Positions 47,601 to 60,193 of a DNA stretch of 64,000 nt are shown piece after piece. Position 1 is the first letter of the stretch. The number at the start of each line of letters is the position of its first letter. A model generated the notes under the pieces. The model worked only from the letters and a program-made list of their open reading frames with translations, did not search any database and was not told the origin of the DNA. Made by a program: the position numbers and the translations under genes. The stretch covers positions 58,171,869 to 58,235,868 of the forward strand of contig NC_046683.1 of NCBI RefSeq assembly GCF_009870125.1, written 5' to 3'. Source of the DNA: Drosophila pseudoobscura. Taxonomy: Eukaryota > Arthropoda > Insecta > Diptera > Drosophilidae.

Positions 47601-49066
47601 ATTCAAGGCTTTAGTGGCCCTGCAAGAAGTACTTATCGGAATGGAAGAGACGTACCTTCAAGGGAACTGCAAACTACAAGGATCCACAACGAATGAGCTT
47701 GAAATGAACTAGTTCTTTGGTTCCAGAGATCCAAAAAGAGAACCAAAGAGTACTGAAGGGTTCTGTTCAATTTCAAACCAATTTTTATGGATCTTGGCCC
47801 ATGGATGGGATGCACATGGCTTGTTTTCTCTGATATGCCTATAAAATATTACCATCCAAGAGAACTGCCTGCCAGCGGAGCTCTCCACCCAAGAATCCAT
47901 CCATAAAATGAACGTGTATTTCCAGTATAGATAAAAGATTATGGATAAAGATGATTCTTAAGAATCTAGATATCTTAGATCTGGGAAGCTGCTTCGGTTA
48001 TCAGCACAAATCCTCAGCATAGCTTGAGATTCTATCATGTAAGCGTATTTAGAGGGAGATTCGATAGAACGCAGGTTATTTGGAGGTCAGTGAATGGTGT
48101 ATCGATTAATCGATATCCGATAAATCATATCTTTTGTGTGAATACAACCGAAAATCATATATTTTGGGTCTTTATCTATCTCTATCGATCCTCAGGTTGT
48201 CTTCGGTTATAGAGGGGGTGGCTGCATCTGTATCTGTCAGATATGTATCTATATCTTTCGGTGTATATAGTGCAATGTATCTGTAGTCCTAGAGCCACTG
48301 TGCTGAGCAGAGAGAAATTGTGCTGGTGATTTCATGGGCTGACTTTTCCGCATGTTTGCGCCTGACTCTGTCGCTCTCTCTCTCTCTCTCTCTCTGTATG
48401 CATATTCGCCCTTTCTCTCTCCTTCTCGGTGTCTTTTGTGTCCATTTGGGTTCTGTGCGGCATTTAGTTGTGTGTCGTGCCCCTCGCCATCGCCATCGCC
48501 CTCGCCCTCGCTCACGTTCACGTTTCACATTCACTATCTGTGACTGCAGTTGTCTTCGTCTCGTGTCTCGTGTCTCATGTCTCATGTCTCATGGCTCCCC
48601 CTTGCCACATGCCCCCGCCAGTCCGTCTGCCTTGTTTGTCAAACAGCAGCAGCGGCGGCGGCGGCGGCGGCAGCAGCACAGAAAAACAGTTAAATGCCAT
48701 TTTACCAGTTAAAATCGGAATCAAAGCGAAAACAATGACACAGTAGAGAGAGCAGAGAGCTTTAACAGAGCATTCACTCAGCCAGAGAGAGAGAGAGAGA
48801 GAGAGAGAGGGATGGACTCTGCTGCAGTCGGTGGGGCAGTGGCAGTGGCAGAGCCAGCAGCAGCAGCAAGTGAAGCAAGCGACAGGCAACGCCAGAAACG
48901 GCAGAAAAAAAAATCGTCTAGACACAGACTAGACTCCATAAAAATAATTATTATCGGTTGCAATTTCTGTTGCTGCTGCTGCTGCTGCTGCCTCAGACCG
49001 TGCCCCCTGCGCCCCTGTGGAAAGTCCATCGTTCGTCTCGTTCCACTGTCCGTTGTACGGAGCTCC

Positions 49067-49114
49067 ACTGTCCGACTGTCCGGCTGTCCAACTGTCCGGC
49101 TGTCCGACTGTCCG
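49067..49114 (+). repeat. 8-bp tandem repeat RCTGTCCR
   Basis: Six consecutive 8-bp units varying only at the first and last base (ACTGTCCG, GCTGTCCA and so on). Confidence 0.85.
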
Positions 49115-52100
49115 TTTCATCTGCTTCACATTACACGAGTTTCAGTTTCGAGCTGGAGCCGGGAGCCGGGTGCCGGCAGAAGGCAGATGCCAGCTGCCAG
49201 ATGGAGATGGAGATGGAGTTCTATGTGCATTCTACGGCTCTCCGCATCTCTCACGCCCCATGCCACCGACGCATCGGTTCACCCATTCAAAAGTTGATTC
49301 TTTGTTAGGGAATGGATTGCCGCTGCTTGCCACAGACGACCACTACTTGGCAATCCCTCCCCGGCCCTCTGTCAGGGGAGAGGAGAGAGGACGGGCTCTT
49401 CCGATCCAGCACCAGCATCAGAATCATCACGGGAGGATGCTGCTGCTGCTGCAATGGAAATGAAATGAAACGAAGACGGAAACGCGATGCAAACGCAGAC
49501 ATCCGCTGCAGACGGAATTGAATATTTAACACCAAATCTCCACGAGAGAATGTGTGGCAAATTGCCTTGGATATCCCATTGCACGAATGGCAGGGAGTGG
49601 CAGGCAGTGGCAGGAGTGGCAGGAACGGAGGAGGAGCTTCTGGGACTCCCATGGGAGACTTATTCTTCTTTTTCTTGTGGCAGAGCTTCGGGGGCAGAGA
49701 TCACAAAGGAGGGGGCACGATTACACTGATTGCAAATGGAAGATTCAAGAGGGAACTGTACTGCCTGATGGACAGATTTGCGACTTTTCTGACTCTATTC
49801 GAGTAAATGTAATAATAAACCGAACCATATATCCTCCATGTACTCGAAATTCGATAGATTCTCGATAGTTTCTACCGATAGAAACTGTTTGGTAAGGATT
49901 GAAGAGCATAACCCAAGTGGAACTCGATTTAAATAGAGTTTTAGTTGAAAATATCATCTTATGGTAGTCCTTTCCTACGATTGGGTATACTTTTCGAATA
50001 TTTGGGAGTATTGGGCAAAAACTGGGGAATATCTTCGGGAATATCGTTGGGAAAGGAAGGAAAGGCAAGGTGTTTCTTGGCCTTTGGTACTTGAAAACTT
50101 CAAGTTCTCCTTCCTTACAGTCTGTATTCTATACTCTTCTCTCTTCGGTTCTCTAGCCATATATGTCCTGGAGATCCTTGGTCATCTTCAAGGACTCCTT
50201 CGTCTACTAACTGTGGATATCCATTGCTATGTTTCCTCTGATTGCCGCTGCCCAAAAAACACAGAAAACCAAAGCCAACACACAATTTACAGGTAAACCC
50301 CATGCGCCGCATGCCGCATGCCACATGCCAGCCCCCACTTATCCTGGAGGCAATTTGCGGATGGTGCCAGACTGCATAGAGCTGAGGGTTTGAATAGAGG
50401 TGTTTTCGAATACCGAATGTTTTCGGTGTTTTCGGTGGCAGTGGCAACATGCATTGACAGATGGACAGAGGGACATCGGCACAGAGGGACAGGGAGGGCG
50501 AGTGAATGAGTGATAGAGAGAGGGACATGTCCGCCTCGGACATGTCGTCACGCATCGATGGCCAGGCATGCAGGCAGGCGGGCAGGCGGGCAAGAGTGCG
50601 GGGTCCTTCATGGATATGGAGCAAAGGAATGGAATACACGGCAGACACACAGCGACAGAGACACAGACAGAGACAGAGACGATAATTGCCACAATTTGCT
50701 TGTTGCGTGAATGAAAGGAGGGGCAGGGCAGGGCAGAGAACCCTGGAACAAGGGGCATGTTTGCTACATCGTCCGATCCAGAAGGGTGCAAAAAAGGACA
50801 ACTTCCGTTGGCTGGCCTGGACACGCCGACACATGTGCGTGTGTATAGATTGTATATATATCGTCGTATACGAGTACCAGACTCGTATAAGCACTTTTTT
50901 TTCGTAGGGTCCCCGCCGCCTTGTGTCATATTTGAGGTGAGCGTAAAGCCACTCAACGCCGCCATAAATCAACTGCACTCTGATCTAAGGCTGTCTGTCA
51001 GTCGTCAGTCGAGAGTCCGTACCTCCGTGCCCCCGTACGTCCGTACACCCGTATCCCCTCCAGAAAGACGGACAAGAACGAGCCTTGAATACTCTAAAAG
51101 AACTGATTCTGAAGGCAAAATGTGGAACGTATGTGGATACCCGCAATCGAGTGGCAGAAAACAGGTGGTTCTATCCATCCATCAAGGATTTGATCAGCCA
51201 ATTCGGTTTAAAATGTGGAGTACTGTCGAAGGGAGCACAGTTCATGGAATTATGAAGTTATAAAAAGAAGAAAATGCTCCCGGCCTGGCCAAAGAGAATG
51301 CCAGAGTATCCACAAACAATATGCATGTCGTGTGCATGACTAAGCACAATGATGGCTATAGAAGGACCCCATACAGGGGTCGATCCTTGGTGGATCCATC
51401 GGAAGGAAAGGGTATTGCAACCCGCGACAGATACAACTTTTGTCCATAACTTTCCAGACGACAAACAGACAACATCGTCGTCGCTCGTCGCTCGTTGTCG
51501 GTTGTCGGTTGTCGGTTGTCGTTGATGCGAATGTCGATGTCGATTTGGATATGTCTGGTCTTTGGGTCTGGTTCTGGTTCTGGTTCTGGGTCTCTGGTAC
51601 TCTGGCAAATGTTTCTCACACGCAGAGAGAGAGAGAGAGAGAAGGGTGAGGGAGAAACCATGGAGAATTTCCAGGTCGCCTGATGTCTGCCTCCGCCTCT
51701 GCCCCTGTGCCTCTGCCCCTGTGCCTCCTTTTTGTTGTGTCGAAGAGAATGCACCTGAGCTTTAGGGTTCGAAGCGACTCCGACTTCGACTTTGACTTGT
51801 GTCTAGACATCGCAGACGGTGCAAAGAAACAAAAAAAAAAGAGACGAAAAACGAAAAAAAGAAAAGGAAACAACAGGAAACGCCAGACCAGACCCCTTTG
51901 ACAGCTCAAACAACGACTGAATGAAACGAGCCGCCGCCGTCGCCGCTGCCGCCACCGCCGCCACCGCCGCTGCTGACAACAGCAACAATTGCAACGCAAC
52001 AGTGCAGCAGCGGCAGCAGCAGCAGTGCAACAATGGGGCACGGCACCCATCGACTGGCGGCATGGAAAGGAAAGGCAAGGAAAGGACTGGCTGGAAAGAT

Positions 52101-54689
52101 ATTGGGCAAACATCGGAGGAAGATGTCCGATGTCCAATGTCCGATATCTCCCTCCCTCTCTCCCTCTCTCTCTGTCCCTCTCTCTCTCTCAGCTGTCAAT
52201 AATATCTCTGGGCTGTGCTGTCAATGGGTTGTCTGTCGTCTCCGCTTCGCTTCTCTCATCTGTGGCCCCCCCGCTTTGCCCTTTGGCCCCTTCATTTTTT
52301 GTTGCATTCTTCTTTTGATTATTTTATTTCTATTTGTCATATGTCTGAGATCTGAGATCCCTTTCCTTCCTTCGGTTGTGGTCCTTCCGCTGCAGCTGTG
52401 TGTCGAAAGAGTCTATTGAACTTTTGTTTTTGGCCATAAAGTAGGGGAAATATAGCTCCTAAAATATAGAACGATTGCCGGAAAGTGTGCCCCTACTTTC
52501 CAGGAAGCAAGAAGAAAGGCAGAAGACTCCCAACTATTTGGGATGCAGAATCAAAGCAGCCCTCGACTGGAACTCTGGGGAGTTCTAAACTAAATCTTGT
52601 ATCCCCCGCCCTCCACCTGTAGTTCGTGGATCCTTGGGGTCCTCTGCTTTCGGGTCTTTGGAATGAGTCGAAAGATTTTCCAGTTCCTTAAAACAATGAT
52701 TTGAATAATTAGGAACATTGTTTGCCAAATTTGTACCTTCTGTCTTCTGCCTCTATTAGCCAAGTCTCCAAAGGAGTCTGCCCCCCCTCCGTGCCTCCCT
52801 CCGGCCCCTTGGGGACTCAATTGTAATCCGTTTACAGAAATTAAGCTGCTAAATGAGTTAAAACCAAGGCGGAACGTGGAGATATGGGGGGGGCATAGAA
52901 GGCACAGAGGGAGGACACACACACACACACGCACACACACACACACATAGGTAGTATCTTCAGGACTGTGCATCCTGCCTGCCTGCCTGCCTGCCTGTCT
53001 CTCGTGGTCTCTCCTGTGTGCCACCCTTCGGTGGCTTGTGGTATACGGAATATCCACTGGATTTTGGCAGCCATTTAGTCCGACTTGATGCCACCTCCGC
53101 CCCCGTTTGTCCCCCTTTGCCCTGTTGTTGCCCCGTTGTTGCCCCGTTGTTGCCCCGCTGTCTGTTGTGCCCCGTAGTTGTGTTTAATTATTCAAAACCA
53201 TGTCATGTCTCTGTATAATTTTATGCATTGGCCAATGCGAGCGCCATGCCATGCCACGATGACGATGATGACGATGACGATGACGATGATGATGACGATG
53301 ACGCCTACACACAACGAAGAGTCTCGATACAGCAGTAGTAATGCCAGCGGAGGCAGCCGAGGCAGTAGAGGTGGAAACAGCAGACAGCTGACACCGAAAC
53401 TACAGCTACAACTATCATTGGAGTGGAGTGGAGTGGAGTGGCGGGACGGACGGACAGCGCCACATGTGGCAAGGCAACGGCAACGGCAACGGCAACCGCA
53501 AGAGGCAGCGCTGCACTGTGGCAAAGAGAGAGCCAGCGCTGGCTGCCTCGCTGCTGCCTCGCTGCTGCCTGTTGGCATACCAGACAGTCTGACGCTGTTG
53601 GAGCCCACGAATATGGGGCCCCAGTTCCCATCCCATGCGACACCCCCCTCCCCTCCCCTCCCCGCCCCTGTCCGTTGGTTTGGTGGCCAGATCTTGTGGT
53701 GCTGTCTGGACGACTACAACGACAACGTCGACAGACGACAGACGGGCGGACGGACGGACGGACGGACAGACGACCGACGACCACTGTCTGTGGCAGACCG
53801 AGACTATCGAAAACTCGAAATTTATTCGTTGGAAAAAGTTGATTTCTGTGTTTTTGTTGTTTTTGTGCTTTTGTTTTTTGTTATTTCCATCAGAGGGTAT
53901 CAAATAGAATGGCAGGGTATGCTCGAACACCTAGAACGTGACGAAATCGATCCATGAATCCATCCTGAAAGGAAGGAGGTGCTCGAGGAAGCTCTCGCTT
54001 TCATTCTCTACCTCCCGAAATCTCTTTCTAGGGTATTTTTCAGGTCTATTCTGCTCCTTCTCTCTCCCTTCCTCTCGGTCTCTCCGTCTCCGTCTGTCTG
54101 TTGTTTTTACCATCGTTGTTCGCTTTATTTTTATTTTTGCGTTGAATTGCAAAAAAGCAAAGCACCGAAAAGAAAATAAATAATAAAAAGAATGGGAGAG
54201 AGAGAGAGGGGGAGAGGGAGAGAGAGATGCCCACGAAAATTATGTTAACCAGCCAGCAGCTGTGTTAAAAGTCCCCACATCATATCATATCCATAAGCCA
54301 TCCTCCAGCCTCCCCCCTCTGTCCTGATTCCCCCCCTATGCCCATTCCTCCATTCCCTGCCTCTCCCCGGCACTGCCATATCGTCGCATAAGGCATTCAA
54401 ATGTTCAGATATGATGCTCCTCCTTCTCCACCTCCTCCATCTCCTCCCCCTCCTCCTCTGGCTGCTGCTGCAGAACATTGCAATACAATTGCTGTGTCTC
54501 TCTCTATATCTCTATCTCTCTCCTTTCTCTCCGTCTCTTTTGTGGCTACAATCGTTGCATGAAATTGTGAAAAATGTTTTGTTGGCCAAAGGTTTTCCTT
54601 TGGTTTTTGAATGTTTTTTACATCTCTGACAGGTGGAACGATATTCGGTGGATTTTTAGGTGATATTTATATATGGCAGATCTGCCATA

Positions 54690-54780
54690 GGGCCACCATT
54701 GTGTGGGGTCACCATTGTGGGGCCACCATTGTAGGGCCACCATTATGGGGCCACCATTATGGGGCCACCATTGTAGGGCC
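54690..54780 (+). repeat. Minisatellite with GGGGCCACCATTRTG-like units
   Basis: Six imperfect units of about 14-17 bp, each containing CCACCATTRT or TCACCATTGT. It lies about 125 bp upstream of the Tc1-type remnant. Confidence 0.8.
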
Positions 54781-54904
54781 ATATTTTCCATTGAATATCT
54801 CTGGTTAAATTTGTGGAATTTCTAGCCTGTAAATATATCACATATCACGGAATAAACATACTATGTTCTTCGAATCGGATCGGATCTACAGTGCTTCCCG
54901 AGCA

Positions 54905-55175
54905 TTTTTTACGACCAGTTGAAGAAAAATCGACCCGATAATTCGAGTTTTCACTCAATCCAGTGGCCCAGATCTGAATCCCATTGAAAATCGTTGGGCT
55001 CTGTTTAAAAAACATCGGATAAGTACGAGTCTGCACCAAATTGGTTTCGTTGAGTCTTTGGGAGCACGTGAGGTCGGAGTGGCCTTCCAAGCACCTACTA
55101 AATTTAGTCGAGAGTATGCTAAAACTTATTCGGAATATGATAAAAGCTAAGGCCCTTTGGAATAAATATTTTTAA
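54905..55175 (+). mobile_element. Frameshifted 3' end of a Tc1-type transposase
   Basis: From 54953 one frame reads TQSSGPDLNPIENRWALFKK, matching the Tc1/mariner-superfamily hallmark PDLNPIEN.W..LK that carries the last catalytic acidic residue (the E of IEN). After a frame shift near 55060 another frame reads EHVRSEWPSKHL, then LVESMLKLIRNMIKAKALWN and KYF-stop (55173-55175). This matches the usual Tc1 C-terminus (EW..IP, LVESM..R...VIKAKGGHTKY). The catalytic N-terminal two thirds are absent upstream and at least one frameshift is present, so the copy is dead. Terminal inverted repeats were not identified; the AT-rich stretch to about 55440 may include the remaining 3' end. Confidence 0.75.
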
Positions 55176-55758
55176 AAAATGATTAAAGTACAAAAATTTG
55201 AAACGTGCAAAAGTTGGAAACGTTGAAATCTCTTAAGGAAAAGGATCTCTTTGAATTGAAATTATTTTCTTTTTTCATTCTCACTAAATTAAAGAATCTT
55301 TAAACAAAAAAATCACAAGGATTGATTAATTTTTAAAGATTTTACAGGCGCTTAAAGTGAAACGTGATCAAAATGTATCTACAGAGACATTTTTGTGTAA
55401 TTTGTAAACCTTTAACAGAGATACATTTATGTTTACCCCATTTATAGATCCATTTACTGTTTATTACAGTCCTATCAATTGCTGGAATGCTTTGATACTT
55501 CCCGGTCTATAATTCTTGGTAAGGGAGCTTCTAGTGGATCTCATATATCATTCCACAGAACTGCTGTAAAGATATCTTTCAGGCAGCATTCAGCTCCCCT
55601 TTCTGAGGGTTTACCCCAACCATCTCGACTGTAGTCCTAGGAAAGGAATCTCTTTGAAACTGTGTGGAAAAGTGGAGACTCCTCCTCAGAGAGGGAGATT
55701 CCTCTCTATCGAGCAGATTTGTATTGTATTTGTAGCAACATATAGATTACCTACTCAC
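55176..55758. other. AT-rich noncoding DNA, intron side of the following minus-strand exon
   Basis: Nothing recognisable beyond possible residual Tc1 sequence up to about 55440. On the minus strand this is the start of the intron after the long coding exon (donor at 55758-55753). Confidence 0.5.
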
Positions 55759-57184
55759 CGTATTTCTGCCAAAAGGTATCGCTATCCAGCGGCAGCTCCT
55801 CCGCCTGCTCCTCCGCGAGAGTTTTCGACTTTGATTTGGATTCGGAATCGCTTGGGGCAACGGCGATCGAGTCCTCTTCATAGACTTCTGTGTAAAGTAT
55901 GAACTCGAGCCGAGGTGTGGCAGCGGTTGTGGTGGAGGCTGCCGTTGCAAGCAGGCGTTGCAGTTGCTGCTGCGGTGTCAAAGGTGATGCAGTGGTCGCT
56001 GTTTGGATTGTATCACGTTTAAAAATACGAGGCTGCCGAGGAGTTGCTGCTGCCCCGGGCCCGGGCACGGGCACATGTGATGGCAATGTTGTTGTTGATG
56101 ATGCTGCCTGCTGCTGCTGCTGCTGCAACAATGTAGCACGTTGATTAATTTGATATGGCAAGAGCATAGACGACGCGGGCGATACGCGGGACGCAGACGC
56201 GGAGGCGACACCACCGCCAGTCGAGTGCGACGCGTCGCGACGACAACGACAACAACGACAACGATGATGCAGATGCAGATGCAGATGCAGATGATGATGA
56301 GGCCAGGAACAGGCCAAGGGAGGAGAATGGACTGTGGCTGTGCCACCAGGGGGGGCAGGCACGCAAGGGGCACGACAACGACAACGACTACGACTACGAG
56401 TACGAGTACGCGTACGCGTATGGGGACTTAAGTGGCAATCCGCACTCGATGCTGGTAATTTATTTTGCAAATTTGTGCCAACAACAAGATGCTGCTCCTC
56501 CTGCTGCTCCTCCTTCTGCTGCTCCTCCTTTTGCTCCCTCTCGTTCCGGCGCTCCTCCTTCTTGTTGTTTTGGGGCAAGAGTTTGCCCAGAATTAAATTT
56601 AACTTACGCGTATTATTATTTGCACTATTTACACTGAAAAAAACCTCAACAGCACTACTATTTACAACACTCTTGTGCCTCTTCTTTTGCTTTTGCTTCT
56701 GCTTCTGCTGCTGTGGCACTTCTTCGCTTTCGGCGGCGCCTCTTCCAGCACTCGGTTCTGGTGGATACGGAGACGGAAACGGATACGGAAACGGATTCAA
56801 TATCGAATGCCGTATCGAATGGGGGCATGTCAGACACTTGTTGCCGCTTTCCTGCTTCCGCTGCTGCTGCCCCTTTCCCTGCTGGGCTTGTTGCTGTTGC
56901 ACTCTGGACGCCCACAAGTATGCAACACTCTGGTGCTGCTGCTGCTGCTGGTGCTGCTGCTGGTGCTGCACGTGGCCGTGCCGCCTCTGCTGCATTGGCA
57001 CCGCGAGGGCTTGGGCTGGGGCTGGAGCTGCTGCCGGCTGGAGAAGCGTTAGTGTGGATAGCAGGCAAACCACAGTGCACCACCGCACCACCGATGTGCA
57101 CCACAATGTGCAGCGGGCCCCCGCGGCGCCACTGGCTGCATGCGTGGGGGCCACAGCGTCGTCCGGCGGTTGCGATCGGATTGT
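55759..57184 (-). CDS. Long 5' coding exon of a probable secreted low-complexity protein (partial)
   Basis: A minus-strand frame of about 475 codons is open from just after a TAA (57187-57185) to a strong donor, TACG|GTGAGTAG. The last exon base is 55759 and the codon is split in phase 1. Numbering from a GTG at 57154, it has a hydrophobic segment at 25-40 (TVVCLLSTLTLLQ) followed by an Ala-Pro stretch, consistent with a signal peptide. Then come His/Gln repeats (60-90), CLTCPHSIRHS (107-117), Lys/Gln and Glu-rich stretches (148-222), an Arg/Cys-rich repeat (246-306), Gln and Thr runs, and a more normal acidic end with FILYTEVYEEDS (418-429) and DTFWQKYG. There is no in-frame ATG before residue 54, so the true start is unresolved. 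I do not recognise the family. The antisense frame (Cys/Ser-rich) is a shadow. Confidence 0.5.
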
Positions 57185-57229
57185 TTACGCCCCCTCGTCC
57201 TTGGCCGCAATCCTGTCGCCGACTACCAT
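57185..57229 (-). other. Short ATG frame in phase with the long exon, ended by TAA
   Basis: ATG at 57229 in excellent fly context (GACAAAATGG) opens MVVGDRIAAKDEGA, then TAA at 57187-57185. It is in exactly the same frame as the long open frame that follows. It may be an upstream ORF, the remains of a former N-terminus, a readthrough leader, or the effect of a sequencing error. A DRE-like ATCGAT lies about 10 bp upstream. Confidence 0.35.
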
Positions 57230-57319
57230 TTTGTCATCGATAACACGCGCACAACCAATCGATTTATCGCCGGGCCCCGCCACCAGGTTACAGCTGCAAC
57301 GAAAGAGAGGAGAACGATG

Positions 57320-59560
57320 AAAGAAAATTGCAGCAAATACACCTTCAACCATCCGCTAATTGTTTGTTCCTTGAGGAATTTCTCTCAGTGTTCGCTTTTT
57401 TTTCTTTTTTTGCGGTGTCTGCTGTGTGGTCGCCCACTTTTCCTGCTGTTGTTTCTGTTTTTCTTTCTTTGTTTTCGTCGTCTGTCCTTGTTGCAAAGAT
57501 TCTTCCGTCCTTACATGGCCTCCCCACCCCCCGTCCCCCAATAGACGAAAATATACCTCGCGAGTGCGTGAGTGAGTCATGAAATAGAAAGAGAGAGAGA
57601 GGGAGAGAGGGAGGGAGAGGCATCGCGCCTCGTGGGGCATAAATAACCCCAAAGAAGAAGGCACACAACAATGGGTGTGTGTGTGCTTGTTGCATGTTGC
57701 ACGTTGCACATTGCGTATGCGTTATATTTTGCACAAATTTATGTTGCACTTCTTTTTCGACTTCATTTTTATTATCATCTGAGGCAGGGACAAGACCACA
57801 GCGGGGCAGGCATCTAATTTTAAAGCAGATACGATAAAGGGGGAGGGGGTGGGGCAGGTGCACTGCACTTAAAGCAGGCGGCGGGAGGGGGGGGATAGGT
57901 AAAAGGTAGCGCCCAAGAGAGAGAGAGAGGCAGAGCAGTCCCGTGCCCCTTCCAGGGGAGAGGGGGATGGGGGCATGGAGACATTATCTGCAATTCAGGA
58001 CAGGACCCCCCCCCCCCCCCCCTGCCGCCGTGCCTCTCCCCCTCTGTCTGGTTCATTTAATATGCGGCATTCTGCTGTTTTTTGTTGCTGTTGTTGATGA
58101 GGAGATCGTTTCATAGTCTGCTGTGGTGTCTGGCTGTGCTGCTGCTTCCTTCTGATAAAACTGCCACACAATGTTGCACCCCAATGTGTCAGAGACAGAT
58201 TGATGCCACAGACAACAACAAGATGGATCCCTGTTAAAGCATTCATCCGAACGGCGGGCAGGGGGCGAGAGGGGAGCGGTAGGATGCATCATCCCCACAA
58301 TCCCCATTCTCATCATCATCGTTGTCTGATGATTTCTGTTGTTGTTTTGCCTCTTCGCTCTCCCTCCCCCTCCCTCTCCCTCTCTCTCTCTATCTCTTTA
58401 TTGAAATTCCTTTCAAGTGTCTGATGATCATCATCCTCTGCTGCTCCACCTCCTTCCTGCTGATGATGATCTCTCCTTCAGGAGACAGACTCTCATAATC
58501 ATTAACGGCCTTTGCTTTTGCGTCTCTCTTTCCCTCCAAACAGACAGAGACAGAAGCACCAGACAGACAGAGACAGAAGACAGAAGACGGACGGACAGCA
58601 GCCGCAGGGTATATTCCAAAGAAGGAAAGCCACAGCATCAGCCAGAGACTGGCTCAGACTTGGGTCAAAGGGTGGCCCAAAGAGTGAAAGAGAGCAAAGC
58701 ATAAGGGAAGCGGGAAAACTGCCTTACCTGCCATCGAATATACCTTGGATACACTCCTCTCGACTCCACTCCGACGGCTACTGTGCCCGTCTCTCCCTCT
58801 CGCTCTCCCTCTCCCTCTTTCCGATTCTTTTGTTGTTTCTTTGATTGCCCTCCACTCCCCTCCCCTCCCCCTTCGGACCCTCCCCGAGAGACCTTAAGTC
58901 GAAATTTATGTTTGCCATAAAAAAAAGAACCCCACAATCCCCGATTCTTCCAGTTATAATTAATACAAAAAAAATGCAAAATAAAGCCCACAAAAAAGAG
59001 CAATAAAAGAAAAGAAGAGGCCCAGAAATGCGGCCATAAAGTGCTGACAAGTGCTCCACCGTTTCTCCAGGGGGCAGAGGACTCTTAAGAGTTTCTGCAA
59101 CAACAAAAAAGTGAGTCAAGATCATTTTTTGTTTATTGTTTTTATGCCCCGATTTTGTGGCCAAAGTTTATGGGGGGGAGAGGCCTTTCAATTCCTAATC
59201 CTGTTCGGAGATAGATGATATTTTCCACCCGCTACCCTTTAATCGAAGTTCTCCAAGGCTCCCCCCCCCAATCTCTGTGCCATTAGAGCCATCAAATTTC
59301 CCCAAAAACGAACGCAAACAAAAACAAAGACAAGAGAAGAGAAGAGAGACCCGAGAACATGCGAATTTCTCATCTAATTCGAACACATTCCAGTTTATTT
59401 TTAAAGAAAACGCTAAATTCCTCATTTATTTTGGTTTCGAACAACAAAAAAACAAAAAAAAAACAACCATCTATGCCGCAAAGGGGTTGTGGTGGGGACG
59501 GTGGCGGGGGGGGAGGGTTAGCGTTGGGTGGCGCGGGGTGTAAGCCCAGGAATTCCGATC
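57320..59560. other. Noncoding DNA
   Basis: No supportable gene. CT and GA tracts near 57588-57625, 58370-58395 and 58795-58820, GATGAT words near 58310-58475, and A/G-rich runs near 58915-58985. The open frames are low complexity. Confidence 0.5.
58006..58022. repeat. Poly-C run
   Basis: Seventeen consecutive C. Confidence 0.8.
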
Positions 59561-59571
59561 GGACCGGCTGT

Positions 59572-59579
59572 TATCGATA
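59572..59579. promoter_or_regulatory. Perfect DRE (TATCGATA)
   Basis: TATCGATA within TGTTATCGATAAACG, the palindromic DREF site typical of fly housekeeping promoters. A CGGAT pentamer array follows at about 59629-59666, and further CGAT-containing words lie at about 59912-59945. Confidence 0.5.
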
Positions 59580-60005
59580 AACGCGCAAAAAGGGAGCAAA
59601 AAGCGAACATTGGCATTTGGCAGATAAGATCAGATCGGATCGGATCGGAACGGAACGGATCGGAGTATATATCCGCTATCTATATATCGGATCGGTGGTC
59701 GTGTCTGTGGCTGTGTGCGAGACGATACATACCAGAAAACGCTCGAACGCTCGATTTGACATTGAGAAAACGTAAATTGTAGGAATTCCGGTACGCTCGA
59801 TCGTTGGAGAAGCCTCCTCCTTCTCCTGCTGAAATACTCCGTTGTGCCGCTCTCTCGCTCTCTCGCACTCCCGCTCTCTCTCTCTCTTTCTATCACTCAC
59901 TCACGCACGACTATCGATTGATACGCTGCTTATCGCTCGATACACAGATCAGAAATTGGAATTTCACACATGACACGCAAGTATTTTCACTCTCTCTCGC
60001 TCTCT

Positions 60006-60039
60006 CGATCACGCTCTCTCTCTCTCTCTCTCTCTCTCG
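60006..60039. repeat. CT/GA tract
   Basis: A near-perfect CT run of about 34 bp between the DRE and the CTCF-like site; candidate GAGA-factor/CLAMP substrate. Confidence 0.8.
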
Positions 60040-60083
60040 CTCTCGTCTGCTGCTGCTTCTTGTGTACCGTTACCGGCCAGGCT

Positions 60084-60098
60084 AGCGCCCTCTGGCGT
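60084..60098 (-). promoter_or_regulatory. CTCF-like site
   Basis: AGCGCCCTCTGGCGT resembles the reverse of the CTCF core (consensus like GCGCCCYCTRGTGGC), differing at a few positions at its end. The family-level resemblance is known; binding is inference. Confidence 0.3.
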
Positions 60099-60178
60099 CT
60101 GTTGGGCCACACTAGAGACAAACTCCCACACAAAAAAGGAGAACTGGAAAAAAAAGTATCAACTGTCGAGAGAGAGCT

Positions 60179-60186
60179 GGTCACAC
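60179..60186 (+). promoter_or_regulatory. Motif-1-like (M1BP) promoter element
   Basis: GGTCACAC, followed by GACA where the consensus has TR. Motif 1 (YGGTCACACTR) marks fly TATA-less promoters, so transcription could start nearby. No clear coding start follows within the visible sequence. Confidence 0.35.
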
Positions 60187-60193
60187 GACATTC

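Larger units (their letters stand above)
43901..54660. other. Gene-poor DNA between the DUF1091 cluster and the Tc1 remnant
   Basis: No gene that I can support. Contents include a TG tract (44119-44144), an ACAGAT array (44625-44676), GACA/GACG tetranucleotides near 44910-44960, GA/CT tracts near 46990, 48375 and 48790, an 8-bp repeat at 49067, a TGCC array (52976-52996), an AC tract near 52917-52945, and GATGAC repeats near 53258-53300. Scattered CGATA words lie near 48100-48190 and 49855-49885. AGGGTATTCC lies at 43944. Confidence 0.5.

Noticed and set aside
50115..50978. 287-codon minus-strand open frame
   Set aside because: Its middle is poly Ser-Leu and Cys-Leu from CT and GACAGA repeats. 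No domain, splice context or normal composition was seen; length alone is not enough.
56334..57320. 328-codon plus-strand open frame
   Set aside because: It is antisense to the minus-strand exon, and its Cys/Ser/Leu runs come from the complement of CAG/GAG repeats.
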